6,079 nt of DNA from Actinomycetota bacterium (lineage in GTDB: Bacteria; Actinomycetota; Geothermincolia; Fen-727; JAQURN01). Of the stretch, positions 1 through 6,079 are shown piece by piece. Numbering within the stretch: the first letter of the stretch is position 1; every line of letters starts with the position of its first letter. A program made the translations under genes and the position numbers. Location: NCBI GenBank assembly GCA_028715585.1, contig JAQURN010000082.1, positions 1 to 6,079 on the forward strand. The letters run 5' to 3'. The notes below the pieces were generated by a model that did not search any database, had not been told where the DNA came from, and was given only the letters and a program-made list of their open reading frames with translations.

Positions 1-609
1 GGCTGGGGAGCGCCATCCTTTCAAACCGACCTCATGGCACGCCATCTTCGCGCTCGAGGTTTCGACTCCGTAAGCGTCAAGCTGCCGTGGCTCGCGACTG
101 GGGACCTCGACAGCTCAGCGAAAAACTTGAAGGAAATAGTTGGTGAGGTTCTAAAGGAGTCTTCCAGCAAACGGGTGGACATGCTCGGCTATAGCCTAGG
201 GGGGCTCATCGTCCGCGTATATCTACAGAAATTCGGTGGGTACAAGAAGCTAAGGCGCGCCGTTTTCCTCGGAGCTCCACAGGAAGGCATCTACACCGGC
301 TACGCAGCCTCCTTCACAAAAGCGGGAAAGCAGATAAAGCCTGGCAGCGACTACTTGAGCGAGTTGAACGAAGAAGGTTATTGCGGTTGCGGAGAAAGGC
401 GCTGCCTTTCTATATACCTCAAAAGAGATGGCGTGATAGTGCCAAGTGAGAGTGCTCGCCTGGAGTGCGGATACAACCTCGAGCTGGAGTGGCCGGTGTT
501 CCACTGGGGCGTGGTGATGAGCAGGGGGGTACTGGAGAAGGCTACCCTTTTTTTTCGGGGAAACATACCAAAAGGCGCTTCAGAAGGAAACTTGTGCGCC
601 GCCCCATAA
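1..609 (+). CDS. Lipase/esterase, alpha/beta-hydrolase (class 2 lipase-like), 5' partial
   Basis: Probable serine esterase or lipase hydrolysing carboxyl esters; the substrate cannot be read from the sequence. The frame is open from base 1, and the residues before the first ATG (base 34) belong to the protein: they start Gly-Trp-Gly, which fits the oxyanion-hole HG-W-G loop that normally lies near the N-terminus of these enzymes. The true start is therefore outside the window and 202 residues are visible. Nucleophile elbow G-Y-S-L-G-G with Ser at bases 193-195; acid Asp in R-D-G-V-I-V-P-S at 427-429; catalytic His in F-H-W-G at 502-504. Order and spacing match small bacterial lipases of the LipA/EstA type. 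The last 20 or so residues, after a T8 run at 548-555, look unconserved. Convergent to the downstream - strand operon, so probably not part of it. Whether it is secreted cannot be judged without the N-terminus. Confidence 0.85.
   Translation, partial: GWGAPSFQTDLMARHLRARGFDSVSVKLPWLATGDLDSSAKNLKEIVGEVLKESSSKRVDMLGYSLGGLIVRVYLQKFGGYKKLRRAVFLGAPQEGIYTGYAASFTKAGKQIKPGSDYLSELNEEGYCGCGERRCLSIYLKRDGVIVPSESARLECGYNLELEWPVFHWGVVMSRGVLEKATLFFRGNIPKGASEGNLCAAP
574..600 (-). terminator. Weak candidate terminator for the - strand operon
   Basis: Read on the - strand, GGCGC (600-596) can pair with GCGCC (578-574), and four T follow (573-570). The loop is 17 nt and may close further through TTC/GAA with a bulge. 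It lies about 45 bp past the stop of the M28 peptidase gene, inside the 3' end of the convergent lipase gene. The stem is short and the T tract is brief, so this is only a candidate. The 35-bp gap itself (610-644) shows no hairpin. Confidence 0.25.
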
Positions 610-644
610 CTCATGCAAAAGCAGCAGGATAGCCCATAGTTCGG
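610..644. other. Convergent intergenic gap
   Basis: Thirty-five bases between the stop codons of the + strand lipase and the - strand M28 peptidase. No inverted repeat, promoter-like element or small ORF is apparent. It is the boundary between two convergent transcription units. Confidence 0.7.
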
Positions 645-1805
645 TCAAAGGCACTGAAGATCGATGGCTTTCGCCAGATTCCATAGAAACGCCCGGGCGA
701 TTTCGATGTTTTCAATGCTCAAATTCTCTATGGTATCGGTCTTCCAATGCCAGTTGGGCAACAAGCCTTCCTCATCGAACGCCATAACGCTCATCGCCTT
801 ATACCCTCTCGCGAGGGCAGGGGTGGCATCCGTGGAGAGAAGTCTGTAATCGGTTCTCCACAAATCGAGGGCTTTCTTTTCCACCACCTTGGAAGCAAGC
901 CAGATGAGAACAGGATCGGAATCGTGGGGAAAAAGCATGCCCTCCTTGTCGATGTAGAATAGGTGCCCCTTTCCCAGGTTGTCGAGGTTTACTATCAAGG
1001 CGTCTTTTATTCTCTCCCCGTTAGCTTTCAGAAACTCAATCATGCCAGCAGTGCCGACCTCTTCCGCGCCGGTGGCAACAAACATCATGCCTTTTAGGTT
1101 CGATTCGGGCTCGCTTACCTTATCAACGAGTGCAAGCATGGTTACCACCCCCGAAGCGTTGTCGTTTGCTCCAGGGGTATAATCCATCCTTGCCTCCCGG
1201 TGTATAAATATCGCAAGTGGTCCAAGAAGGTATGCCGAGGCAACGAGCGTGGCAATCCAAACCCAGATGTTCGTATCTCCATTCACTATCTTGAGAACCA
1301 TATTCGCGATAGAAAGGATGCCAACAGCAAAAACGGAGCCAATCATCAAACAGAAAGATACCTTGAAGCTAGAAACCATCTTTGGATCGAAGTTCAAGCC
1401 TGAGCGAGCGCTATCATAATGCGCGGTAACAACCATGTTGATTTTTCCGCCTTTGGAGGGAATCTCCCCTATCACGTTACGGCTCGGCTTGTGGGGAAGC
1501 AATTTAGAAAGGAGAGGAAAGGTCTCAAGGTCGAAGGCAAAAAGGAGGGCATTTACCAGAGCCAACGGAGCGACATAATAGGGAAACCAGCGGGAGAGAA
1601 CGCCGCAAATTATGGCAACCAAGACGTAGATTATATAGAGGTAGCTGTAAGTGTCTATGCAGGAGAATTCCTGGGTGGTGGTCTCGAGCCCCCTCTTTTC
1701 AAATCTTTCCTTGATGTAGTCGCCGGCAGCCCTCTCGGACTGAGTGCATGCGCCGCGCGGCCCAATTTCCCCAGCTAGTCTTTCTAAGTCCTCTTTTATT
1801 CCCAT
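645..1805 (-). CDS. Membrane-embedded M28-family zinc peptidase
   Basis: Predicted di-zinc aminopeptidase-type metalloenzyme of peptidase family M28, 386 aa from the chosen start. All expected residues are visible: H129-Y-D131 (first His ligand and its partner Asp), D215 in G-A-N-D-N-A-S-G (bridging Asp), E248-E249 (catalytic base and ligand), D275 in N-L-D-N, and H353 in W-H-W-K-T-D-T-I-E. Four hydrophobic helices at about 54-71, 75-92, 149-171 and 179-201 form two hairpins, one before the HYD motif and one between HYD and the bridging Asp. Soluble relatives have a much shorter link there. There is no signal peptide; charged flanks suggest the catalytic part faces the cytoplasm (inference). 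The start is ATG 1805-1803 because AGGAGG sits 4 nt upstream. A longer in-frame ORF from 1862 would overlap the upstream gene and add 19 residues that do not look like family sequence. Last gene of the probable operon, 20 bp after the lipoprotein gene. Substrate unknown. Confidence 0.85.
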   Translation of the reverse strand: MGIKEDLERLAGEIGPRGACTQSERAAGDYIKERFEKRGLETTTQEFSCIDTYSYLYIIYVLVAIICGVLSRWFPYYVAPLALVNALLFAFDLETFPLLSKLLPHKPSRNVIGEIPSKGGKINMVVTAHYDSARSGLNFDPKMVSSFKVSFCLMIGSVFAVGILSIANMVLKIVNGDTNIWVWIATLVASAYLLGPLAIFIHREARMDYTPGANDNASGVVTMLALVDKVSEPESNLKGMMFVATGAEEVGTAGMIEFLKANGERIKDALIVNLDNLGKGHLFYIDKEGMLFPHDSDPVLIWLASKVVEKKALDLWRTDYRLLSTDATPALARGYKAMSVMAFDEEGLLPNWHWKTDTIENLSIENIEIARAFLWNLAKAIDLQCL

Positions 1806-1809
1806 CTGT

Positions 1810-1815
1810 CCTCCT
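1810..1815 (-). promoter_or_regulatory. Ribosome binding site deciding the M28 peptidase start
   Basis: The - strand reads AGGAGG, then ACAG, then ATG at 1805. This is a near-perfect Shine-Dalgarno sequence in the 20-bp gap after the lipoprotein stop codon (1828-1826). It favours the shorter 386-residue product over the 405-residue ORF that begins inside the upstream gene. Confidence 0.8.
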
Positions 1816-1825
1816 ATGAGCTGGT

Positions 1826-3460
1826 TTACTTCCCACCCTTCTCGTCTTTTTTCATAAGCCAATAGGAAATAAGGTCGGGAACCCGCCTGCTAATTTTAGG
1901 GTGTTCTCGGTAAGGAGGTTTCACCACCAGCGGGCCGAAAAAGTGGTCTACTCCAGGGATTATCTCAATTTCCTCTTCCCCTTTCTGCCTCGTCTTGAGC
2001 GCGTCATATATCTGGTATGCCTGGCCAACTGGAACGGCCTCATCATTCTCGCCATGAACCACGAGAACAGGTATTTCCAATAACCCGACCACGCTTGAAA
2101 TATCTATACCCATGTAGGAACGCATCCATTCCAGGGAAACGGTGTGCTTCCCCAGTTTCACCTCGCTTTTTTCCTCCCTCTGGATGAGTTCAGAGAGGCT
2201 CGCGATTTCTTGCCTCTTAAACTGGGCTTCCTCGCTGGTAAGCGTTCCCCTCTCCTCCGCCAGGTTCACACGAGCAATCAATAAATCCGGAAAAAGTGGA
2301 ACTGATGGAGCCCCCAAGAGCACGCAAGCGCCTATGTAGGGGTTATCTATCGCGGAGAGGATTGAAACTAAGCCTCCCCCACCATGGCCGACAACGTATA
2401 TCGCGTCGCGATCTATGTCGCCACGATAGGCAAGGTATTCGACCTGGGAGTTGAGATCATTGATATCCGTGAGGAGGGTGCTCTGCCCAAATGTTCCCTC
2501 GCTGGGCGGTATCCCCCTTTTGTCGCAGATTAGCGCGGCCATCCCATCTCCCGCAAGGCTGTCCGCAATTTGTGAAAGAAGCCCTCCCCCTGTCCTGTCA
2601 TGCGGAGGGATATCGGATAGAAGAACCACTCCAGGATATGGGCTTTTCTTCTTGGGAAGGTAAAGCGAGCCGGCGAGCTTTTTGCCATCCACAGTGGTAA
2701 CGGCTACTTCCTCTACCCTCTCCGCTTTCTCTTGGGGAGCATAAGGCCTCGACTTCAGGGTGCGCGGCGAAGCGGTGAGAAGCTTCCACCCTTCCCTTGA
2801 AGTTATGTTCTCAACCCTTCCATCCTTTCCTATCTGAACCTTCAATCTGCCGGTTTGATTGCTCTCTATGAGGACATGCCCATCATCCTTTTTTCGGATA
2901 GTGACATCCGCGGGCATTGGGCACCTCGAGCACACTACTACCTTGAGCTTTGACTCATCATGTCCGGAGGCGAGGAACCGCGAAATCAAAGCCTCCGTCA
3001 AGCAAACAGACTGAGGCTCGAAGGGCAACAATTTCTCATTGGAGAACCCTGGAAGGTATTCAAAGGTTGTCAGATAATCCGCGAAAAGGGAATAAGAGCC
3101 GCCCTCCTCTGAAATAGTTGTCTCGAATGTAGCACCGGGAACGCTCTCTTTTGAGTTGTAATCAAGTAGGCTCATCGTCTTTTCCTCCATGATGAGCTCC
3201 CTTTTTATAACTGTCTCCTCTTGCCGATAGGGCCTTTGCTCCTCGCCCGAGAAACAAATCGAGCTTCCATCGCGATGTACCTTTACTATATCGGTCCCAA
3301 TAATGATGCCACTCTCCTCGAGAACGTAGGATCGCTCCTCCTTCGGAGCGCATCCGCTCAGGAAAGGAAAAAAAAGCCCCAGTAGCAGCACGCCCGCGGT
3401 AAAGGCGCCTATTGCCCTAGTCGCTTTACGGAGATGTCCTATGGCAAGCTTTATTTTCAT
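1826..3460 (-). CDS. Lipoprotein with C-terminal alpha/beta-hydrolase domain lacking the nucleophile Ser
   Basis: Predicted membrane-anchored extracytoplasmic protein of 544 aa. A basic N-terminus and hydrophobic stretch (about 17-34) end in the lipobox L-S-G-C37, so it should be lipidated at C37. Residues about 38-240 are a domain I do not recognise; it has cysteines at 69, 153, 177 and 180, the last two as C-S-R-C. Residues about 245-540 resemble the prolyl-oligopeptidase/dienelactone-like hydrolases that carry a P-x-D-R motif near the oxyanion loop and a D-K-R-G motif (313-316). Acid D473 (G-E-N-D) and His H506 (V-D-H-F) are present, but the elbow reads G358-H-G360-G-G-G, with Gly (GGT, 2383-2381) in place of Ser. 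The usual His-Gly of the oxyanion loop is also replaced, by S282-D283. A catalytically dead binding or scaffold role is therefore likely, though not proven. The start is fixed by an in-frame TGA at 3472-3470 and a GAGGG ribosome site. It lies 33 bp after pbpA, which suggests an envelope role. Confidence 0.8.
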   Translation of the reverse strand: MKIKLAIGHLRKATRAIGAFTAGVLLLGLFFPFLSGCAPKEERSYVLEESGIIIGTDIVKVHRDGSSICFSGEEQRPYRQEETVIKRELIMEEKTMSLLDYNSKESVPGATFETTISEEGGSYSLFADYLTTFEYLPGFSNEKLLPFEPQSVCLTEALISRFLASGHDESKLKVVVCSRCPMPADVTIRKKDDGHVLIESNQTGRLKVQIGKDGRVENITSREGWKLLTASPRTLKSRPYAPQEKAERVEEVAVTTVDGKKLAGSLYLPKKKSPYPGVVLLSDIPPHDRTGGGLLSQIADSLAGDGMAALICDKRGIPPSEGTFGQSTLLTDINDLNSQVEYLAYRGDIDRDAIYVVGHGGGGLVSILSAIDNPYIGACVLLGAPSVPLFPDLLIARVNLAEERGTLTSEEAQFKRQEIASLSELIQREEKSEVKLGKHTVSLEWMRSYMGIDISSVVGLLEIPVLVVHGENDEAVPVGQAYQIYDALKTRQKGEEEIEIIPGVDHFFGPLVVKPPYREHPKISRRVPDLISYWLMKKDEKGGK

Positions 3461-3466
3461 GCGAAT

Positions 3467-3471
3467 CCCTC
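3467..3471 (-). promoter_or_regulatory. Ribosome binding site of the lipoprotein gene
   Basis: GAGGG on the - strand lies 6 nt before ATG 3460-3458, in the 33-bp gap after the pbpA stop codon. The in-frame TGA immediately upstream (3472-3470) rules out a longer N-terminus. Confidence 0.6.
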
Positions 3472-3493
3472 AAAACTTATCCCGTCCATTTTT

Positions 3494-4921
3494 TCACTTC
3501 AGCGATAATGCCTCCACTAAAACTTCTCTTGCGATAGGGGCTGCCGCCTTTCCCCCCTCTCCCCCATTCTCTACCAAAACGGCAATCGCAATCTCGGGAT
3601 TTGGAACTGGCGCGAAACATATAAACCAGGAGTGCGGTTTTGCTCCCGCCACTTCGGCGGTGCCAGTTTTCCCGGCAACGCCCACACCTCCAATCCGAGC
3701 GGACCTCCCTGTTCCCTTCTCAACCACCTCCACCATCATTTCGGTCAAAGTTTCAGCCGTTCTCTCTTCAATCGCGGTCCCAAGAGGCGTGGGGGAGGTT
3801 TCCTGGAGGATTTTCCCGCTGGAATCCTTTACTTCCTGCACCAGATATGGCTTCGCAAGCTCCCCTCCGCTGGACACCGCTTCCGCGACAAGCGCCATCT
3901 CGAGAGGCGTTGCCACGACACGCGCCTGGCCGATACTGCTTGCGGCTACCGCCACCTCGTCCATCTCGTCAGGGTTGCCAAAGGAGCTCTCCCCCGTGGG
4001 GAGGTCAAAAGGAATAGCCTTGCCAAAGCCGAAAAGGCGCGCATAGTCTGCCAGGGCGTGCGCCCCGAGCGAAATGCCAATCTGGGCAAACGCGACATTG
4101 CAGGAAACTACCAGAGCCTCCGAGAAACTCACATGCCCGTGAGCCTTGTCCCCGAACTCGTGGATGGTATAGCCATGGACATCTAGTTTCCCCCTGCAAT
4201 CAAAACTGGAATCTGTGGAAAATACAGACTGGTCAAGAGCAGCCGCGGCCACGACTACCTTGAAGGAAGACCCTGGGGGATAGAGGCCCATCCTCGACCT
4301 GTCGATAAATGGATGGCGCTCATCGGCGTTCAGCGCATTCATGTAAGCCTGTGTATCCCTCCCCCCAAGCGGGACCAAGCCATTGGGATCGAATCTAGGA
4401 GAAGTCACCATCGCTAAAACCGCTCCGGTAAGAGGCTCTAAAGCTACAACGGCCCCCTTCCTGTCGCCAAGCGCCTCGGCTGCCTTCGCCTGCAAACGCG
4501 AATCAACCGTCAAAACGAGGGAGTTCCCTTTTCCTCGTTTTCCTAAAAGCTGGCTGGCGAGGCTCTCAACGGTTCGCTTTTTGCCTCTTCCAAGGAGTTC
4601 TTGGTTGTACTCCTCTTCGAGGCCGGTTCTGCCGTGTCTCCAGGAATCATATCCCACCAGGTTTTCAAAGAGATCGCCCATGGGGTATTCCCGTTGATAT
4701 TTGTAAGTGCTCCCGGTGTCCACGCTCCTCGCGAGAACCTTCCCATCCGCCGAGAGAATTTCCCCTTTCTCTATGGCGTATTCATCCACCATCCGCCGCT
4801 TGTTGGCTGAATGGTTCTTTAATTCATCAGCTCCAAAAATTTGAATCCGAGAGAGGTTGGCTACAAGTACGAGAAAAAGAATCACCAACAAAGTAAGAAG
4901 ATTCCTGATATGCTTGTTCAC
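3494..4921 (-). CDS. pbpA: Class B penicillin-binding protein, PbpA type (peptidoglycan transpeptidase)
   Basis: Bitopic D,D-transpeptidase that crosslinks peptidoglycan stem peptides outside the membrane, normally working with a SEDS glycan polymerase such as the one encoded just upstream. It has 475 aa, close to the usual length of actinobacterial PbpA. One N-terminal membrane helix (about 7-25) follows a short basic cytoplasmic tail. An N-terminal dimerisation/pedestal region (about 40-135) includes D-E-Y and R-G-x-I-like blocks typical of PbpA (here K-G-E-I, 52-55). The transpeptidase domain (about 150-470) has S218-S-F-K221, S273-C-N275 and K418-T-G-T, so all three active-site motifs are intact. 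No PASTA domains. The start is GTG (4921-4919), overlapping the rodA stop as GTGA, with AGGTGG 7 nt upstream; the overlap implies translational coupling. An FtsI-like division role is possible, but the pairing and N-terminal features favour PbpA. Confidence 0.92.
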   Translation of the reverse strand: MNKHIRNLLTLLVILFLVLVANLSRIQIFGADELKNHSANKRRMVDEYAIEKGEILSADGKVLARSVDTGSTYKYQREYPMGDLFENLVGYDSWRHGRTGLEEEYNQELLGRGKKRTVESLASQLLGKRGKGNSLVLTVDSRLQAKAAEALGDRKGAVVALEPLTGAVLAMVTSPRFDPNGLVPLGGRDTQAYMNALNADERHPFIDRSRMGLYPPGSSFKVVVAAAALDQSVFSTDSSFDCRGKLDVHGYTIHEFGDKAHGHVSFSEALVVSCNVAFAQIGISLGAHALADYARLFGFGKAIPFDLPTGESSFGNPDEMDEVAVAASSIGQARVVATPLEMALVAEAVSSGGELAKPYLVQEVKDSSGKILQETSPTPLGTAIEERTAETLTEMMVEVVEKGTGRSARIGGVGVAGKTGTAEVAGAKPHSWFICFAPVPNPEIAIAVLVENGGEGGKAAAPIAREVLVEALSLK

Positions 4922-6079
4922 CTTCGTTCCACCTTTCGGATGTGCCTAAGACGTGAGCTTGCCTCTCGATGAGAGAGAATAAGAAGCAAGCCAAGAAGAA
5001 TGAAGTTCGCCAGAAGGGAGCTTCCGCCATAGCTTACAAATGGGAGTGTCACCCCCGTCAAGGGTACGAGCCCTGTTACACCGCCCATAATGATGAAGGA
5101 TTGAATCCCTATAATGCTCACCAGTCCCGCGCAAAGGAGCTTCCCAAAATCATCCTTGTAATCAAGGGCAAGCTTCATTCCCCTGGAGATGAAAAGCATA
5201 TAAAGGATTACGATGGAGCACGCGCCAATTAGCCCCAGTTCTTCTCCTATGGCACTGAATATGAAATCCGTCTCCACCGCTGGAATAAGCTTGGGATACC
5301 CAAGACCAAGACCCGTTCCCGATAGCCCCCCAGACGCAAAGGCAAACAGAGACTGAGATACCTGATACGAAGTTCCAGCGATGGTCTGGGGATTGAGAGG
5401 TTGTAGCCAGGTTTCGAATCTCACCCGGACATGGGCAAAGCTGAAATAGCAAAAAACGGCGCCCAGGATGAAAAGTACCGCCCCCGTCAGAACGTAGGAT
5501 TTCTTCCCTGTTGCCACGTAAAGCATTGATATGAAAATGCCGAAGAAGAGAAGCGATGAACCAAGGTCCTTTTGAAATACCATCATGAGCACACTCAACC
5601 CCCACATGGCAAGCAGTGGTATGAAGTATTTCAACTCTGGAACCGTTATGCCGAGCACCCTGTGGGTGGAAACGGAAAGAACCTCGTGTTTCTCCGCGAA
5701 ATAGGCAGCGAGAAAGATGGCTATCAAGAGTTTAGATATCTCCGATGGTTGAAAGCTCAAGGGGCCCAGCTTGAGCCAGAGTTTTGCCCCATGAACCTCT
5801 TTGCCAACTATCATGGTAGAGCCAAGCAGCAAGAGCCCAACGAGGGCAAGGGTGTATTTATAATTCGCCAGCACCTCGTAGTTTCGCAAGAACAAAACGA
5901 CAACAAGCATCGCGAGTGAAGCAACTAGTATCCAGAGTGTTTGTTCCCTGCAGAGCTCGGGGTTCACGCGATATATCATCACGAGGCCAATGAATGTCAA
6001 TCCAGCGCAAATAGGGAAAAGTAAGTTGTCAGCCATTGGCACCATGCGCCTGAGGGCTAGATGAACAATGATAAAAATT
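4918..6079 (-). CDS. rodA: SEDS-family peptidoglycan glycosyltransferase, RodA/FtsW type, 5' partial
   Basis: Multipass membrane protein that polymerises lipid II into glycan strands, paired with the class B PBP encoded next. Numbered from the first ATG (6045), SEDS blocks include F-Q-P-S-E (98-102), K-D-L-G-S-S (159-164), the conserved Asp D260 in T-D-F-I-F-S-A-I-G-E-E-L-G-L (position equivalent to the essential Asp of RodA) and S-Y-G-G-S-S (338-343). The frame stays open past that ATG to the window edge. The added residues (I-V-H-L-A-L-R-R before M-V-P-M-A-D) match the linker after the first membrane helices of actinobacterial family members, which are longer than the 375 aa visible from the ATG. 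No convincing ribosome site precedes ATG 6045. I therefore treat the gene as continuing beyond 6079 with its first helices missing. FtsW and RodA cannot be separated with certainty; the pbpA neighbour favours RodA. Confidence 0.9.
   Translation of the reverse strand, partial: IFIIVHLALRRMVPMADNLLFPICAGLTFIGLVMIYRVNPELCREQTLWILVASLAMLVVVLFLRNYEVLANYKYTLALVGLLLLGSTMIVGKEVHGAKLWLKLGPLSFQPSEISKLLIAIFLAAYFAEKHEVLSVSTHRVLGITVPELKYFIPLLAMWGLSVLMMVFQKDLGSSLLFFGIFISMLYVATGKKSYVLTGAVLFILGAVFCYFSFAHVRVRFETWLQPLNPQTIAGTSYQVSQSLFAFASGGLSGTGLGLGYPKLIPAVETDFIFSAIGEELGLIGACSIVILYMLFISRGMKLALDYKDDFGKLLCAGLVSIIGIQSFIIMGGVTGLVPLTGVTLPFVSYGGSSLLANFILLGLLLILSHREASSRLRHIRKVERR
4929..4934 (-). promoter_or_regulatory. 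Ribosome binding site of pbpA, inside the end of rodA
   Basis: AGGTGG on the - strand lies 7 nt before the GTG start of pbpA and within the last codons of rodA. It supports the GTG start and the 4-bp overlap (4918-4921), the typical layout for coupled translation of a SEDS-PBP pair. Confidence 0.55.

Noticed and set aside
1419..1778. 119-aa + strand frame opposite the M28 peptidase
   Set aside because: Overlaps the membrane-hairpin and HYD coding region of a gene with all metal ligands. No sign of an independent protein.
1912..1919. Perfect Shine-Dalgarno-like AAGGAGGT on the + strand
   Set aside because: No start codon follows at a usable distance, and the bases are the antisense of lipoprotein codons (K-P-P-Y). 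It is a chance match.
3441..4186. Long + strand open frames (201, 184 and 125 aa) opposite pbpA
   Set aside because: They are antisense to a clear transpeptidase gene with intact motifs, rich in Ser/Pro/Arg as expected of shadows, and show no recognisable domain or ribosome site.
5162..5605. 147-aa - strand frame inside rodA
   Set aside because: It is an alternate frame of the SEDS gene, His/Gly/Arg-rich with no domain. The rodA frame carries the conserved blocks.
1..6079. CRISPR arrays, tRNA or rRNA genes, insertion sequences, riboswitches
   Set aside because: No direct-repeat array, cloverleaf, transposase motif, terminal inverted repeat or long structured leader was seen. The coding density leaves almost no room for them.

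Overview
The window reads as chromosomal DNA of a bacterium whose cell-wall genes most resemble those of Actinobacteria. The SEDS protein and its partner penicillin-binding protein have the sequence flavour of the actinobacterial RodA (FtsW-like)/PbpA pair, and they sit in the same order (rodA then pbpA, with overlapping stop and start codons) as in the mycobacterial and streptomycete pstP-rodA-pbpA cluster. A deep-branching or environmental actinobacterial relative is my best guess. This rests on remembered family patterns, not on a search.

Layout, left to right: the 3' part of a secreted-type or cytosolic lipase/esterase on the + strand (1-609, 5' end outside the window). Then a short convergent gap (610-644). 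Then four genes on the - strand filling the rest. In transcription order (right to left) these are: a 5'-truncated rodA-type SEDS glycosyltransferase (4918-6079); a pbpA-type class B transpeptidase (3494-4921, GTG start inside a 4-bp GTGA overlap); a lipoprotein with a C-terminal alpha/beta-hydrolase fold (1826-3460); and a membrane-embedded M28 metallopeptidase (645-1805, start corrected from the longest ORF). Gaps between the - strand genes are -4, 33 and 20 bp, each start has a usable Shine-Dalgarno sequence, and all four are probably one operon.

The first two genes form a complete peptidoglycan polymerase/crosslinking unit: SEDS glycan polymerisation plus transpeptidation, both with intact catalytic motifs. 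The two genes downstream take the place where many Actinobacteria carry the Ser/Thr kinases pknA and pknB. Both are unusual. The lipoprotein's hydrolase domain keeps the Asp and His of the triad but has Gly where the nucleophilic Ser should be, so it looks like a pseudoenzyme. The M28 peptidase keeps all metal ligands, but two transmembrane hairpins interrupt its catalytic domain. No RNA genes, mobile elements, CRISPR arrays or repeats were seen, and there is no gene-free stretch over 300 bases. I do not see a clear-cut new defence or mobile system; the novelty, if any, lies in this operon extension.
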